Shown: piece by piece, positions 1-8,212 of the stretch
Layout: the number at the start of each line of letters is the position of its first letter
How positions within the stretch are numbered: position 1 is the first letter of the stretch
Source of the DNA: CAYLHF01 sp964383365
GTDB lineage: Bacteria > Bacteroidota > Rhodothermia > Rhodothermales > UBA10348
Assembly (NCBI GenBank): GCA_964383365.1
Contig: CAYLHF010000040.1
Coordinates: 1-25,475, forward strand
Direction of reading: 5' to 3'
Length of the DNA stretch: 25,475 bases
The notes under the pieces: generated by a model
Told to the model about the DNA's origin: nothing
Database searches by the model: none
Seen by the model: the letters and a program-made list of their open reading frames with translations, nothing else
Made by a program: the position numbers and the translations under genes

Positions 1-660
1 TTTGCCGATCGGGTCAGAGCCGACGCCGCATGGGTCTTCCCCGTACCGTCAGAAATGAATCCGGCCACCGTCGGACCTCTGCTCTGTGGCGGAATCACGG
101 TCTTCAATCCCATGATTCAGTTTAATGTCAGACCCACCGACCGCGTCGGGGTGATCGGTATCGGTGGCCTGGGGCATATGGCACTCTTGTTCCTGAGTGC
201 GTATGGGTGTGACGTGACGGCTTTTTCTTCTTCTCCCGAAAAGGAGGGCGAGGCCCGTTCATTCGGTGCGCATCATTTTATCAATTCGAGAGAATCCGAT
301 CAACTGGCGTCTGTTGCCGGATCATTAGACTATATTATCTCGACCGTAAACGTAACACTCGACTGGGCCGCGTACCTGAATGCGCTCCGCCCCAAAGGCC
401 GACTTCATATGGTTGGAGCAGCACTCGAACCGATGCAGATACCGGCGTTCAGTCTGATTGGTGGTCAGAAGTCCATCTCCGGGAGTCCTATCGGTAGTCC
501 GGAAACGACGCTACAGATGCTGGCTTTCGCTGCCAGACATGGTATTGAACCCACTACTGAACTTTATCAAATGTCTGACATCAATTCGGCTTTCGATCGG
601 CTCCGGAGCGGCGAGGCTCGATACCGTCTCGTCCTGCAGAACGATTTTCAGGATTCATAA
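1..660 (+). CDS. CAD-type zinc-dependent alcohol dehydrogenase, C-terminal part
   Basis: The frame is open from base 1, so the start and the N-terminal catalytic zinc domain lie left of the window; 219 residues are present. The family interconverts alcohols and aldehydes with NADP(H). The visible part begins at the domain junction, with PLLCGGITVFNPM, which is typical of the cinnamyl-alcohol-dehydrogenase/YahK branch. The nucleotide-binding motif GIGGLGH follows. The SSS..K pattern after the second Rossmann strand is the pattern associated with NADP preference in plant CADs. The C-terminal end (YRLVLQND) matches the usual family end, so the gene looks intact on this side. It ends 32 nt before the next gene on the same strand. 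A 4-coumarate-CoA-ligase-like gene lies about 1.6 kb downstream, but I do not infer a shared pathway. The family call is firm; the substrate is unknown. Confidence 0.9.
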   Translation, partial: FADRVRADAAWVFPVPSEMNPATVGPLLCGGITVFNPMIQFNVRPTDRVGVIGIGGLGHMALLFLSAYGCDVTAFSSSPEKEGEARSFGAHHFINSRESDQLASVAGSLDYIISTVNVTLDWAAYLNALRPKGRLHMVGAALEPMQIPAFSLIGGQKSISGSPIGSPETTLQMLAFAARHGIEPTTELYQMSDINSAFDRLRSGEARYRLVLQNDFQDS

Positions 661-692
661 ACCCATTGTTGGAAGGTGCACATAACGAAACC

Positions 693-2231
693 ATGAATAT
701 CAGAACCTCATACTCGGCCTGTCTTTTTCTCGCAGGGACGCTCTTTGTAATCAGCTCTCAGTCTGCGGCAGGTCAGAAAACGACGCTCCTGGATCGCAGT
801 CGTCGCTCTCCGGCGATGACCGAGCACGCGGGTTCGGTACTGTTGGCGTGGACGGGTAGAGACGGCCGGATCAACATTTTGAAATCTGCGGGTGGGAATA
901 GCTGGTCGGGGGCGAAAGTCACTCTGGCGGAGAAGACCGACCGCGGCATTGCACTCGCGTCTGACGGAGAGTATGCCTATCTCGCCTGGAAGGGAACCGA
1001 CTATCTGGGATCTCTCAATATCATGAGATCCAGAGATGGAGAGACCTGGTCCGACAAAGTATCAGTCGACGAATCCAGCGATCTCGGACCAGCCCTCGCG
1101 GTCTTGCGAGGTCGTGTATTTCTGGCCTGGCGGGGAAAAGCCAACCACCGACTGAACATCATGCAATCGTCCGACGGCTTCTCATGGAGAACAAAGGTTG
1201 TTCTGGATGATACGACGATGGCCCGACCGGCTCTGGCGGCCAATTCCGGCCGCTTATTTCTGACCTGGACCGAAAAACCTTATCTGGCTCCGATGCCGGA
1301 CAGCGTCCGGAAGAATGTTACCCTTCCGGCAGGTCCTATCAGACTGAGACGATCGCGTGACGGAATCGACTGGGGATCTTCTGTTCGAATCGACGGACAA
1401 TCCAAACTCTCCCCCGTATTGACTTCTCTGGACGATCGCCTCTTCCTGGCATGGACCAGCACCGACCGCGGGCACCTGATGCTGACCCGCTCAGATGACG
1501 GAATCGATTGGACAAGTAAAATCAGACTCCGTGAAAGTTCGGGTCGGGCCCCGGCCCTTTCCGCTGCCAACGGGGCGTTGGCCATCGCCTGGACCGGTTC
1601 CGGGAATCAGCAACTCAATATTGATATTCAGGACCGTGGGTCGCTGGGAGTATCCACATCCGGCGGTCGTGGGGCCTCTACGCTCGGCCGGACTGCTCCG
1701 AAGGGTTCGTTCATCCCTGTTGGACTCTTTCTCGGAAGCCCGGAAGAAGGCGCGAGGATGTTGAGCGCAGTCCGCCTGCTACCTCGGGACCACCGCGATT
1801 CTCGAGGAGAGCAGTTCCCGCTTGTTTCCACGTTCAGTAAAGACGAGGTGGACGCGCTTCTTCTGCTTGGAGATGCCGCAGGGTTCGATTTCGGTCCGAC
1901 GCTGGACCAGTTTCCTCTAGAACCGTTGAACAACTGGAGATACCGGGACTTCCGCCCCCCTCCGGTCTCTGATCTCGAGATCGCCAAACGGATCTTTCTC
2001 GATTCCAGCGACGCTCCTTTCCACGGGCTTGTTGCCGCTGCGTTTCACGACGGCAATCCGGTCTGTTTTCTCGTAGATACGCGGTCTCTTTCGCTCCGCG
2101 CGAGAGATATGCGCAGACCCAATGAGCTCGGACTGGACATTCGAAGGTCCCGTTTTCTCGACGGCCTCGATCGGGTAGCCACGGCCGCCCACGTTGGAAG
2201 ACGAGGAGATTTTGTTGTCGTTTACGAGTAA
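693..2231 (+). CDS. Secreted six-repeat Asp-box-like beta-propeller protein with unknown C-terminal domain
   Basis: I do not recognise a named family. From the ATG at 693 the protein has 512 residues and starts with a signal peptide (positive n-region, hydrophobic core FLAGTLFVI, likely cut near SAAG|QK). A TTG nine codons upstream keeps the frame open but would spoil the signal peptide. Residues about 32-318 contain six degenerate repeats of roughly 46 residues. Each has a PAL core, an LAWTG-like strand, an LNI-like strand, then an S.DG..W turn (SRDGETW, SSDGFSW, SRDGIDW, SDDGIDW). This resembles the Asp-box/BNR turns of sialidase-type propellers, one residue shorter than the canonical box. 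No sialidase catalytic arginine set is evident, so binding or a scaffold role is as likely as catalysis. Residues about 335-512 form a separate domain with no motif I know. It ends 20 nt before the next gene and may be co-transcribed with it. Confidence 0.75.
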   Translation: MNIRTSYSACLFLAGTLFVISSQSAAGQKTTLLDRSRRSPAMTEHAGSVLLAWTGRDGRINILKSAGGNSWSGAKVTLAEKTDRGIALASDGEYAYLAWKGTDYLGSLNIMRSRDGETWSDKVSVDESSDLGPALAVLRGRVFLAWRGKANHRLNIMQSSDGFSWRTKVVLDDTTMARPALAANSGRLFLTWTEKPYLAPMPDSVRKNVTLPAGPIRLRRSRDGIDWGSSVRIDGQSKLSPVLTSLDDRLFLAWTSTDRGHLMLTRSDDGIDWTSKIRLRESSGRAPALSAANGALAIAWTGSGNQQLNIDIQDRGSLGVSTSGGRGASTLGRTAPKGSFIPVGLFLGSPEEGARMLSAVRLLPRDHRDSRGEQFPLVSTFSKDEVDALLLLGDAAGFDFGPTLDQFPLEPLNNWRYRDFRPPPVSDLEIAKRIFLDSSDAPFHGLVAAAFHDGNPVCFLVDTRSLSLRARDMRRPNELGLDIRRSRFLDGLDRVATAAHVGRRGDFVVVYE

Positions 2232-2251
2232 ATGTCTATTCTTCCCTCGCC

Positions 2252-3823
2252 ATGATACACCACAGCCCGTATCCGGATGTTTCCATCCCGGACTGCTCAG
2301 TTACCCGGTATGTGCTGGACAGAACGTCTGCATTTTCCGACCGAACGGCTCTTGTTGACGGAACCACAGGCAAAGAATGGACCTTCGCCCGGTTTCGGCG
2401 AGAGATTCTTGCCGTCGCCGGCGGCCTTCATAAGCACGGACTCCGAAAAGGCGACGTTCTGGCAATTTATAGTCCCAATCTGCCGGAGTATGCCATCGTT
2501 TTTCATGCAGTCGCGCATCTCGGGGGAATAATTACCACCATCAATCCCCTCTACACCACCCACGAACTGACCCATCAACTGACAGATTCCGGGGCGATTT
2601 TCCTGGTGACGGCGTCCGCACAGTTGGAACGCGCCAAACAGGCCGCTCAGCAATCGGATATTCGAGAGATATTTGTCCTGGATGTCTCAAACGAGGGAAC
2701 TCCATATGCGTCCCTCCTGGAATCAAAGGTCCCTCCACCCGAGGTCTCCATCGATCCGCACGAAGACCTGGTAGTACTTCCATATTCGAGTGGGACGACC
2801 GGCCTGTCGAAAGGTGTCATGCTTACGCATCACAATGTAGTCTCCAATCTGGTTCAACTCGACGGCATTAACGACCTCCTTCTGATGACCGAAAACGATG
2901 CGGTCATCGGGGTCCTTCCATTCTATCACATTTATGGGATGGTACTGATCATGAACTATACATTGAGTTGCGGAGCGTGTGTCGTAACGATGCCCCGTTT
3001 CGATCTGGATCGATTTTTCGGATTGATAGAGAAATACAGGATTTCCAGGGTCAACGTTGTCCCTCCCATCCTTCTCGCGATGATGAATCATCCTGATATC
3101 GACCGATACGACCTCTCCAGTCTCGATATTGCAACATCCGGAGCGGCTCCGCTGGGCGATGAACTATCTCGAAAGGTCAATGATCGATTCGGATGCCGGG
3201 TCAATCAGGGCTATGGTCTGACGGAAACCAGTCCTGTTACGCACCTCAATCCGTGTCTCTCCGGGAGCGAGAATTTTGGCTCGATCGGCTTCCCGATTCC
3301 GAATACTGAAGTCCGCATAGTAGATCCGGATTCAGGCTCGAGTCGCCACGCAGGCGAGCCGGGCGAGTTATGGATCCGTGGGCCCCAGGTGATGAAGGGG
3401 TACTTGAATAACCCGGAAGCCACAACAGCTACCATAGACCAGGCCGGATGGCTCCATACTGGCGATATCGGATACGTTGATGACAACGGATACTTCTATA
3501 TTGTAGACCGGCTGAAGGAATTGATTAAATACAAGGGGTTCCAGGTTCCTCCGGCCGAACTGGAGGCGTTACTGCTCGGTCACCCGGATATCAAGGATGT
3601 GGCCGTCGTCCCCATCGACGATGATGAAGCCGGACAGGTACCCAAGGCGTTCGTCGTCCGAGCGGGAGGTGACTTCACCGGACAGGATGTCATGGACTGG
3701 GTCGCGGAACGGGTCGCTCCATCGAAACGCATTCGCGTGGTAGAATTCATCGATCAGATACCAAAATCTGCGGCGGGAAAAATTCTACGACGCGTACTCC
3801 GGGATCGTGCGTCTAAGAAGTAA
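2252..3823 (+). CDS. 4-coumarate-CoA-ligase-like acyl/aryl-CoA synthetase
   Basis: This member of the ANL adenylating superfamily activates a carboxylic acid with ATP and transfers it to CoA. The 523-residue length is normal for the family. Visible motifs in order are the P-loop SSGTTGLSKG (about 179-188), the A5 motif GYGLTETSP, the GELWIRG box, the hinge region GWLHTGDIGY, the DRLKELIKYKG motif and the C-terminal catalytic lysine motif PKSAAGKILRR. All key residues are present, so it should be active. The IKYKGFQVPPAELE stretch and overall pattern are closest to plant-type 4-coumarate-CoA ligases and their bacterial relatives, which also include medium- and long-chain fatty acyl-CoA ligases. 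The substrate therefore cannot be fixed from sequence. The ATG at 2252 has no strong ribosome-binding site. The gene lies 20 nt after the secreted repeat protein and meets the peroxidase gene tail to tail. Confidence 0.92.
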   Translation: MIHHSPYPDVSIPDCSVTRYVLDRTSAFSDRTALVDGTTGKEWTFARFRREILAVAGGLHKHGLRKGDVLAIYSPNLPEYAIVFHAVAHLGGIITTINPLYTTHELTHQLTDSGAIFLVTASAQLERAKQAAQQSDIREIFVLDVSNEGTPYASLLESKVPPPEVSIDPHEDLVVLPYSSGTTGLSKGVMLTHHNVVSNLVQLDGINDLLLMTENDAVIGVLPFYHIYGMVLIMNYTLSCGACVVTMPRFDLDRFFGLIEKYRISRVNVVPPILLAMMNHPDIDRYDLSSLDIATSGAAPLGDELSRKVNDRFGCRVNQGYGLTETSPVTHLNPCLSGSENFGSIGFPIPNTEVRIVDPDSGSSRHAGEPGELWIRGPQVMKGYLNNPEATTATIDQAGWLHTGDIGYVDDNGYFYIVDRLKELIKYKGFQVPPAELEALLLGHPDIKDVAVVPIDDDEAGQVPKAFVVRAGGDFTGQDVMDWVAERVAPSKRIRVVEFIDQIPKSAAGKILRRVLRDRASKK

Positions 3824-3876
3824 GGGTCGGCGGGTACATCGAGGACCTCGCGACTCTCCGGGAGATTCTGCTCAGA

Positions 3877-5253
3877 TCAATCACACCCGAGGTCGGACCG
3901 AGATTGTGCATCATTGGCCGGAAAACAGTTCCCCGATGGCACACTCGAAGGGACGAATCGTTTGAGATCAGGATCCCGTAAACCATTTGTCAGAAATGCC
4001 GTGATCTGATTTACCGCTTCGGCGGAAAGGTTCAGCGGTTTGAATCTGAAATCAAGTGTACCGGCCGGAAGGTTTTTTGACGGGATTCCATCGTTGTAGT
4101 AATCGACTACTTCATGAATGGATGAAAAGGATCCGCCGTGACCATAGAACGGAGAATCGGCTAAATTGTACAGCTGAGGGATCTTGAACTTGTAATACAG
4201 GGATGGATCGTCGAGGAAGCCACCTCTACCCTTGATGTCATCAATACTTCCATACACGTCTGAACCTGTCATATCCGGCATACCCAACGCATAGAACCCG
4301 ATGGAATTCAGCGGGGGACCGGTATGACACTGTTCGCAGCCCGCACTGCCAAAAAATAGAATCGCACCCTTTTTCTCTTCCGCGGTCAGAGCACCCGATT
4401 CCCCCCGAAGCCACCGCTGAAACGGGGCTTTCGAAGCATAGACCGTTCTCTCATAGGCAGCGATGGCCAGACCCGCCTTCTCGATGGTAACGGGCTGTCC
4501 CGGATACGCTGCATCCCACAGATTCTGATACCCGGTATTCGTAGCCACAACAGACGACGCTATCTGAGACATCCGGTGGACCGTCAACGCTACTATCGCC
4601 TGAGATTCGAGTCCATCGTATCCAAGGTGATTCACTTCGAGGGGAGTGCCGGCAGTCCAATGAGACTCGGTGCCAGCATTAGGGCCTCGACTTCCCAGCG
4701 ATCCGTCCCACAAGAGGGTCCTCTGAAATGCGCTATTCAGGATAGAAGGCGTCCGAACGGGTTGTACATCAATATCAGATAGACTGTAAGCAGGATTGGG
4801 GCGTCGTGCCTCTCCGTGATCTCCCCAGCCCCAACCACCCTCCGAGATGGCTTGCTTTACTCCAGACTGAAAGCCCGCGCTTGCGTGGTGACACGTCGCG
4901 CACGAATACGTCGCACGTCCCATTTCATACCGCGGATCGGTACCCAGTGCCGGGTCGTGAAACAATGCTTTTCCCAGTGCCACTTTCCCGGCCGTAAGTG
5001 GATTACCCGGATCCTGCGGCATTGACGCGAAATCGTTGTCTTCGGGGAGCTGAAAATTATCCAGTCCGCGCTGGCCATTTCGCGTTAGCAGGGTCGTGAG
5101 TTCACCGTCCAGGTCTTCATCCCCGCCTGCACCGGAAGTCGAGGAATCGCAACCGGTGAGCAGCCCCATAAGCAAGGCAGCGATCATCACGCCGCCCATC
5201 AAATGAGCACCATAAGAAAACAATCTCGACCTGTATATCGTGTCCGTACGCAT
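3877..5253 (-). CDS. Di-haem cytochrome c peroxidase (MauG/CcpA type), lipoprotein
   Basis: The family reduces hydrogen peroxide in the periplasm with electrons from cytochrome c; MauG relatives oxidise protein side chains instead. The 458-residue protein begins with a lipoprotein signal ending in LLTGC (Cys35), so it is probably membrane-anchored on the periplasmic side. Two haem-binding motifs are present: CATCH (118-122) and CEQCH (near 308). The conserved segments GKALFHDP and RTPSILNSAF, typical of the family, surround them. A glutamine- and asparagine-containing loop near the N-terminus (FQLPEDNDF) precedes the first domain. The start at 5253 has an upstream AGGGTG about 8 nt away. The gene follows the FnIII lipoprotein gene after only 6 nt, so the two are almost certainly one transcript. 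Peroxidase versus MauG-like activity cannot be decided here. Confidence 0.92.
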   Translation of the reverse strand: MRTDTIYRSRLFSYGAHLMGGVMIAALLMGLLTGCDSSTSGAGGDEDLDGELTTLLTRNGQRGLDNFQLPEDNDFASMPQDPGNPLTAGKVALGKALFHDPALGTDPRYEMGRATYSCATCHHASAGFQSGVKQAISEGGWGWGDHGEARRPNPAYSLSDIDVQPVRTPSILNSAFQRTLLWDGSLGSRGPNAGTESHWTAGTPLEVNHLGYDGLESQAIVALTVHRMSQIASSVVATNTGYQNLWDAAYPGQPVTIEKAGLAIAAYERTVYASKAPFQRWLRGESGALTAEEKKGAILFFGSAGCEQCHTGPPLNSIGFYALGMPDMTGSDVYGSIDDIKGRGGFLDDPSLYYKFKIPQLYNLADSPFYGHGGSFSSIHEVVDYYNDGIPSKNLPAGTLDFRFKPLNLSAEAVNQITAFLTNGLRDPDLKRFVPSSVPSGNCFPANDAQSRSDLGCD

Positions 5254-5259
5254 CGGATA

Positions 5260-5958
5260 TCACCCTGTTATCACGATGAAATCCCATGTTCGTGTCCACT
5301 CGCTGTATCCGGCCGCGTTACTGGCTCTCACGCGCCAGTAATACGTATATCCGAAGATCAGACCGGTCACATCCTTTTTCAGATCGCGAAGATTCTCCAG
5401 GTCGACCTCATTTCGCCAGAAATTTGGTTCGACGGAAACCTGGAGATGGTAGGAAAATGCCCCCGGAACGGCGTCCCATTCCAGATTGACCTCTCTCGGC
5501 ATTCCGGTCCTTCCGGTCAGCGGAGATAGGAGCCTGGGGGCCGCCGGAGGCTCGGCGATTCGCGACGGTGTAAAGGCCCAGATATCGGACCATTCACTGA
5601 CTCCATTTTCATTCGACGCTCTTACGCGCCAGAAGTACGTCGTTCCGAGATCTAACTGATTGACCGCATAATTCGAATCTACGACATGCGAATCGTGAAC
5701 CAACGGTGACGAAAACGTTGGATCTGTCGCGAGTTCCAACTCATACAACTCTGCCTCTACCGTCAGTGTCCACTCAAGAAATACGGCATTTTCGGCATTT
5801 GACAATCCATCCAAAGGGGCAACCAGGAGCGGTGCAACCGGAGGCAATTGCTGGGGAGTCGAATCACATCCTGACCATGCGAAAAGTACTACCACGCCGA
5901 GCGCGAAAATCCATTTAGGGGCCTGAGTCGGTCTCACCGCTAGGTACGGATTATTCAT
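5260..5958 (-). CDS. Lipoprotein with two fibronectin type III domains
   Basis: The 232-residue protein starts with a hydrophobic segment (WIFALGVVVLFAW) ending in SGC, giving a likely lipidated Cys31. The tryptophan at -3 is unusual for a lipobox. Two FnIII-like domains follow, roughly residues 42-130 and 140-230. Both carry the signature core: P..L.SP or P..LVAP at the start, a (Y/F)WRVRASN strand, and an EWS or EWT turn before the last strand. The domains are near-duplicates of each other. FnIII domains bind proteins or carbohydrates and have no catalytic role. Its stop lies 6 nt before the cytochrome c peroxidase start, so it may dock or present the peroxidase at the membrane; that is inference from gene order. 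It is divergent from the amidase gene across a 125-bp gap. Confidence 0.82.
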   Translation of the reverse strand: MNNPYLAVRPTQAPKWIFALGVVVLFAWSGCDSTPQQLPPVAPLLVAPLDGLSNAENAVFLEWTLTVEAELYELELATDPTFSSPLVHDSHVVDSNYAVNQLDLGTTYFWRVRASNENGVSEWSDIWAFTPSRIAEPPAAPRLLSPLTGRTGMPREVNLEWDAVPGAFSYHLQVSVEPNFWRNEVDLENLRDLKKDVTGLIFGYTYYWRVRASNAAGYSEWTRTWDFIVITG

Positions 5959-6040
5959 TATTCACTAACCGGATAAATATATCTCTTATTCCGATAATTT
6001 ACCGTGTCAATCGATCTGCCCTTTCCTGAAGAAATGTTGA

Positions 6041-6059
6041 TCATTATGCTCAATAATGA
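6041..6059. promoter_or_regulatory. Operator-like inverted repeat in a divergent promoter region
   Basis: In the 125-bp gap between the divergent FnIII lipoprotein and amidase genes, TCATTAT and ATAATGA form perfect 7-bp arms around a 5-nt spacer (gctca). It lies 24 bp before the amidase ATG, a usual place for a repressor site. There is no T-run, so a terminator is unlikely. The call rests on symmetry and position only. Confidence 0.35.
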
Positions 6060-6083
6060 CCGGAGTTGACCGATAACGCGTTT

Positions 6084-7127
6084 ATGTCACGTTTTAAAAA
6101 TCGAACCTTCACGATGAGGAGATTTTCGGCCACTTATTTCGTCCTTGTATTCGTTATTTCTGGCGTGTTCACGACAGCGCCCGGACAGGTTGCTGCTCAG
6201 ACGTACGGGTCGAAATCCCCGTACCTGACAGATACACCCCGAAAAGGAGAAGGGATTTACGCGATGCTGCGTAGAAATGGGATCACCGTTTCCACCGCGG
6301 TCGTGAATAAATTCATGGTGTTGAACAGGAAGAAAGTGACGCCCTCCCGGGGGCTCATGAAAGGTATCTCCTATCGACTCCCTTCATCCACTGTACGATA
6401 TCCTCTCTTCGGATCCGCCTATGAAAACGTGTCTGTTCGCAGCGATGATCTGGCAGGAACGGTCTACTACATTATCAGTGGACACGGAGGCCCCGATCCG
6501 GGGGCACAAGGCAAACGGGGCAAATTCGTGCTGAGTGAGGATGAATACTCATATGATGTATCTCTCAGACTCTCTCGGTTTCTGATCGAACGCGGTGCGA
6601 CCGTGTACAATCTGATACAGGACGATGACGGAATCCGGGACGACAGCATCCTTCCAAACGATCGAGGAGAACACAACATGGATGGTACTCCGATCTCCCG
6701 CAACAAGAAGAAGAGCCTGGAGCAGAGAACGAATACGATCAACCAACTCTACAGAAAACACCGAGCCGATGCGAGACTACAGCGAATGATTGAAATTCAC
6801 GTGGACTCTCGACCGACCGGCAAAGAGCAGATTGACGTACACTTTATCTACCAGAGTTCGGCGGGGCGACGGCTGAGTACGATCATACGGGATACCCTCT
6901 CCGACCAATATGACAAGAGTCAGAAAAACAGGGGATACCACGGAAAAGTAAGCCGACGCGATCTATTCACGCTAATCAATACCCGACCTGTCGCCACCTA
7001 TATAGAACTCGGAAATATCCAGCACCGGGGAGACCAACTCCGAATTACGAAGGCCAGCAACCGGCAGGCGCTTGCCGAATGGATCGGCCTGGGTTTGATT
7101 CGAGAGGCCAATTCGAAGTCACTGTAA
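6084..7127 (+). CDS. Secreted N-acetylmuramoyl-L-alanine amidase (Amidase_3) with LysM-like N-terminus
   Basis: This enzyme family is zinc-dependent and cleaves the bond between N-acetylmuramic acid and the stem peptide in peptidoglycan. A signal peptide (core YFVLVFVISGVF, cut near QVAA|QT) leads into a LysM-like segment (GEGIYAMLRRNGI ... KGISYRLP). The catalytic domain follows. The first zinc histidine is in SGHGGPDPGA (His134), the metal glutamate in the SEDEYSYD segment, the second histidine in EIHVDS and the catalytic glutamate in YIELGNIQ. The usual SIHAN box is replaced by EIHVDS, so the domain is divergent but keeps its ligands. Translation may start at the ATG at 6084 (347 residues) or at 6114, which gives a tidier signal peptide; neither has a clear ribosome-binding site. 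A TTG at 6066 is less likely. The gene meets the fucose-synthase gene tail to tail with 17 nt between stops. Confidence 0.88.
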   Translation: MSRFKNRTFTMRRFSATYFVLVFVISGVFTTAPGQVAAQTYGSKSPYLTDTPRKGEGIYAMLRRNGITVSTAVVNKFMVLNRKKVTPSRGLMKGISYRLPSSTVRYPLFGSAYENVSVRSDDLAGTVYYIISGHGGPDPGAQGKRGKFVLSEDEYSYDVSLRLSRFLIERGATVYNLIQDDDGIRDDSILPNDRGEHNMDGTPISRNKKKSLEQRTNTINQLYRKHRADARLQRMIEIHVDSRPTGKEQIDVHFIYQSSAGRRLSTIIRDTLSDQYDKSQKNRGYHGKVSRRDLFTLINTRPVATYIELGNIQHRGDQLRITKASNRQALAEWIGLGLIREANSKSL

Positions 7128-7144
7128 CGAGATAAACGGGACCG

Positions 7145-8104
7145 TCAACTCGCGAACTGATCCAGGTACCACTCGTAGGTCATTCTCAGACCGGTGTCGA
7201 GGTCAATGGTCGGCCTCCAACCCAGCGAGAATAGGCGACCCACATCGACCCACTTTCGAGGCGTACCATCCGGTCGACTTCCGTCGAGAACAATCTCACT
7301 GGTCGAACCTACGGCAGACCGAACTTTCTCGGCGAGTTCAAGAATCGTAAGGTCTTCCCCGTATCCCACATTGATCAGGCCGTCCGGAGCGACACTTCGT
7401 ACGACAGATTCCTCTGTCTTCAGCACGTGAAAGCACGCCGACGCCAGATCATCCACATGTAAAAATTCTCGCTTGGGCGACCCACTCCCCCAGAGTTCTA
7501 CGGGTTTGTTGTCGGGAAGCGCCTCATGAAACTTGCGTATCAGCGCGGGCAAAACGTGGCTATTCTCCAGATCGAAATTATCCCCCGGCCCGTACAGATT
7601 CGTGGGCATGAGGCTCAGAAAATCTACACCGTATTGCCTGTGGAGTGCTTCACAATGCTTCAGGCCCGCAATCTTTGCAATCGCATACCACTCATTGGTC
7701 GTCTCCAGCGGTCCGGTCAGCAGGCTGGTCTCGCGAACAGGCTGCTCGGCGAGTCGAGGATAAATGCAGGTACTCCCGAGAAAGATGAATCGCTTCACCT
7801 CGTGCTCGAACGCTGCCTGAATGACATTCGTCTGGATCGCCAGGTTATCATAGAGAAATTCCGCAGGGTACGTGCTGTTGGCTACTATTCCGCCCACCCG
7901 GGCCGCAGCCATGAGCACAAAGTCCGGCTTCTCGGTCTCGAAGAATTCGGTCACTGCTTCCTGATTGCATAGATCCACCTGATTACGAGACCGTAAAACA
8001 AGGTTGGTGTACCCCTCTCCGATGAGCCGTCTGACGAGCGCCGAACCTACGAGTCCTCGATGACCGGCAACAAATATTTTCGAGGTACGATCGGTAAGAT
8101 GCAT
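7145..8104 (-). CDS. fcl: GDP-L-fucose synthase
   Basis: This enzyme (3,5-epimerase/4-reductase) converts GDP-4-keto-6-deoxy-D-mannose to GDP-L-fucose with NADPH, supplying fucose for surface polysaccharide. From the ATG at 8104 the protein has 319 residues, close to the E. coli enzyme. It opens with the dinucleotide-binding motif VAGHRGLVGSA. The SDR catalytic residues are visible as the serine in LGSTCIYP and the YxxxK of WYAIAKIAG (Tyr140, Lys144). LMPTNLYGPGDNFD and SGSPKREFLHVDD are hallmark segments of the family. An ORF extension 24 codons upstream exists, but the purine-rich GAGAGAG 7 nt before 8104 supports the shorter start. The usual partner GDP-mannose 4,6-dehydratase (gmd) is not in the window. 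The gene lies 108 nt downstream of the aromatic amino acid decarboxylase on the same strand. Confidence 0.94.
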   Translation of the reverse strand: MHLTDRTSKIFVAGHRGLVGSALVRRLIGEGYTNLVLRSRNQVDLCNQEAVTEFFETEKPDFVLMAAARVGGIVANSTYPAEFLYDNLAIQTNVIQAAFEHEVKRFIFLGSTCIYPRLAEQPVRETSLLTGPLETTNEWYAIAKIAGLKHCEALHRQYGVDFLSLMPTNLYGPGDNFDLENSHVLPALIRKFHEALPDNKPVELWGSGSPKREFLHVDDLASACFHVLKTEESVVRSVAPDGLINVGYGEDLTILELAEKVRSAVGSTSEIVLDGSRPDGTPRKWVDVGRLFSLGWRPTIDLDTGLRMTYEWYLDQFAS

Positions 8105-8212
8105 AATGTCTCTCTCGTCAAGCCGCGAACCGGGCCGCTCGGATCTTATCGGTTGGATGTGGCACAGACTCACCACCGGGTGCTGTAAGGTAGCACGAAT
8201 CGTCGACTTGGA

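Noticed and set aside
1..3823. A phenylpropanoid pathway, from the CAD-type dehydrogenase and 4CL-like ligase
   Set aside because: Both families are broad in bacteria, an unrelated secreted protein lies between them and no other pathway gene is present.
3840..3865. Two short palindromes (CGAGG-A-CCTCG and TCTCC-G-GGAGA) between convergent genes as a terminator
   Set aside because: The centres are too tight for stable RNA hairpins and no T-run follows.
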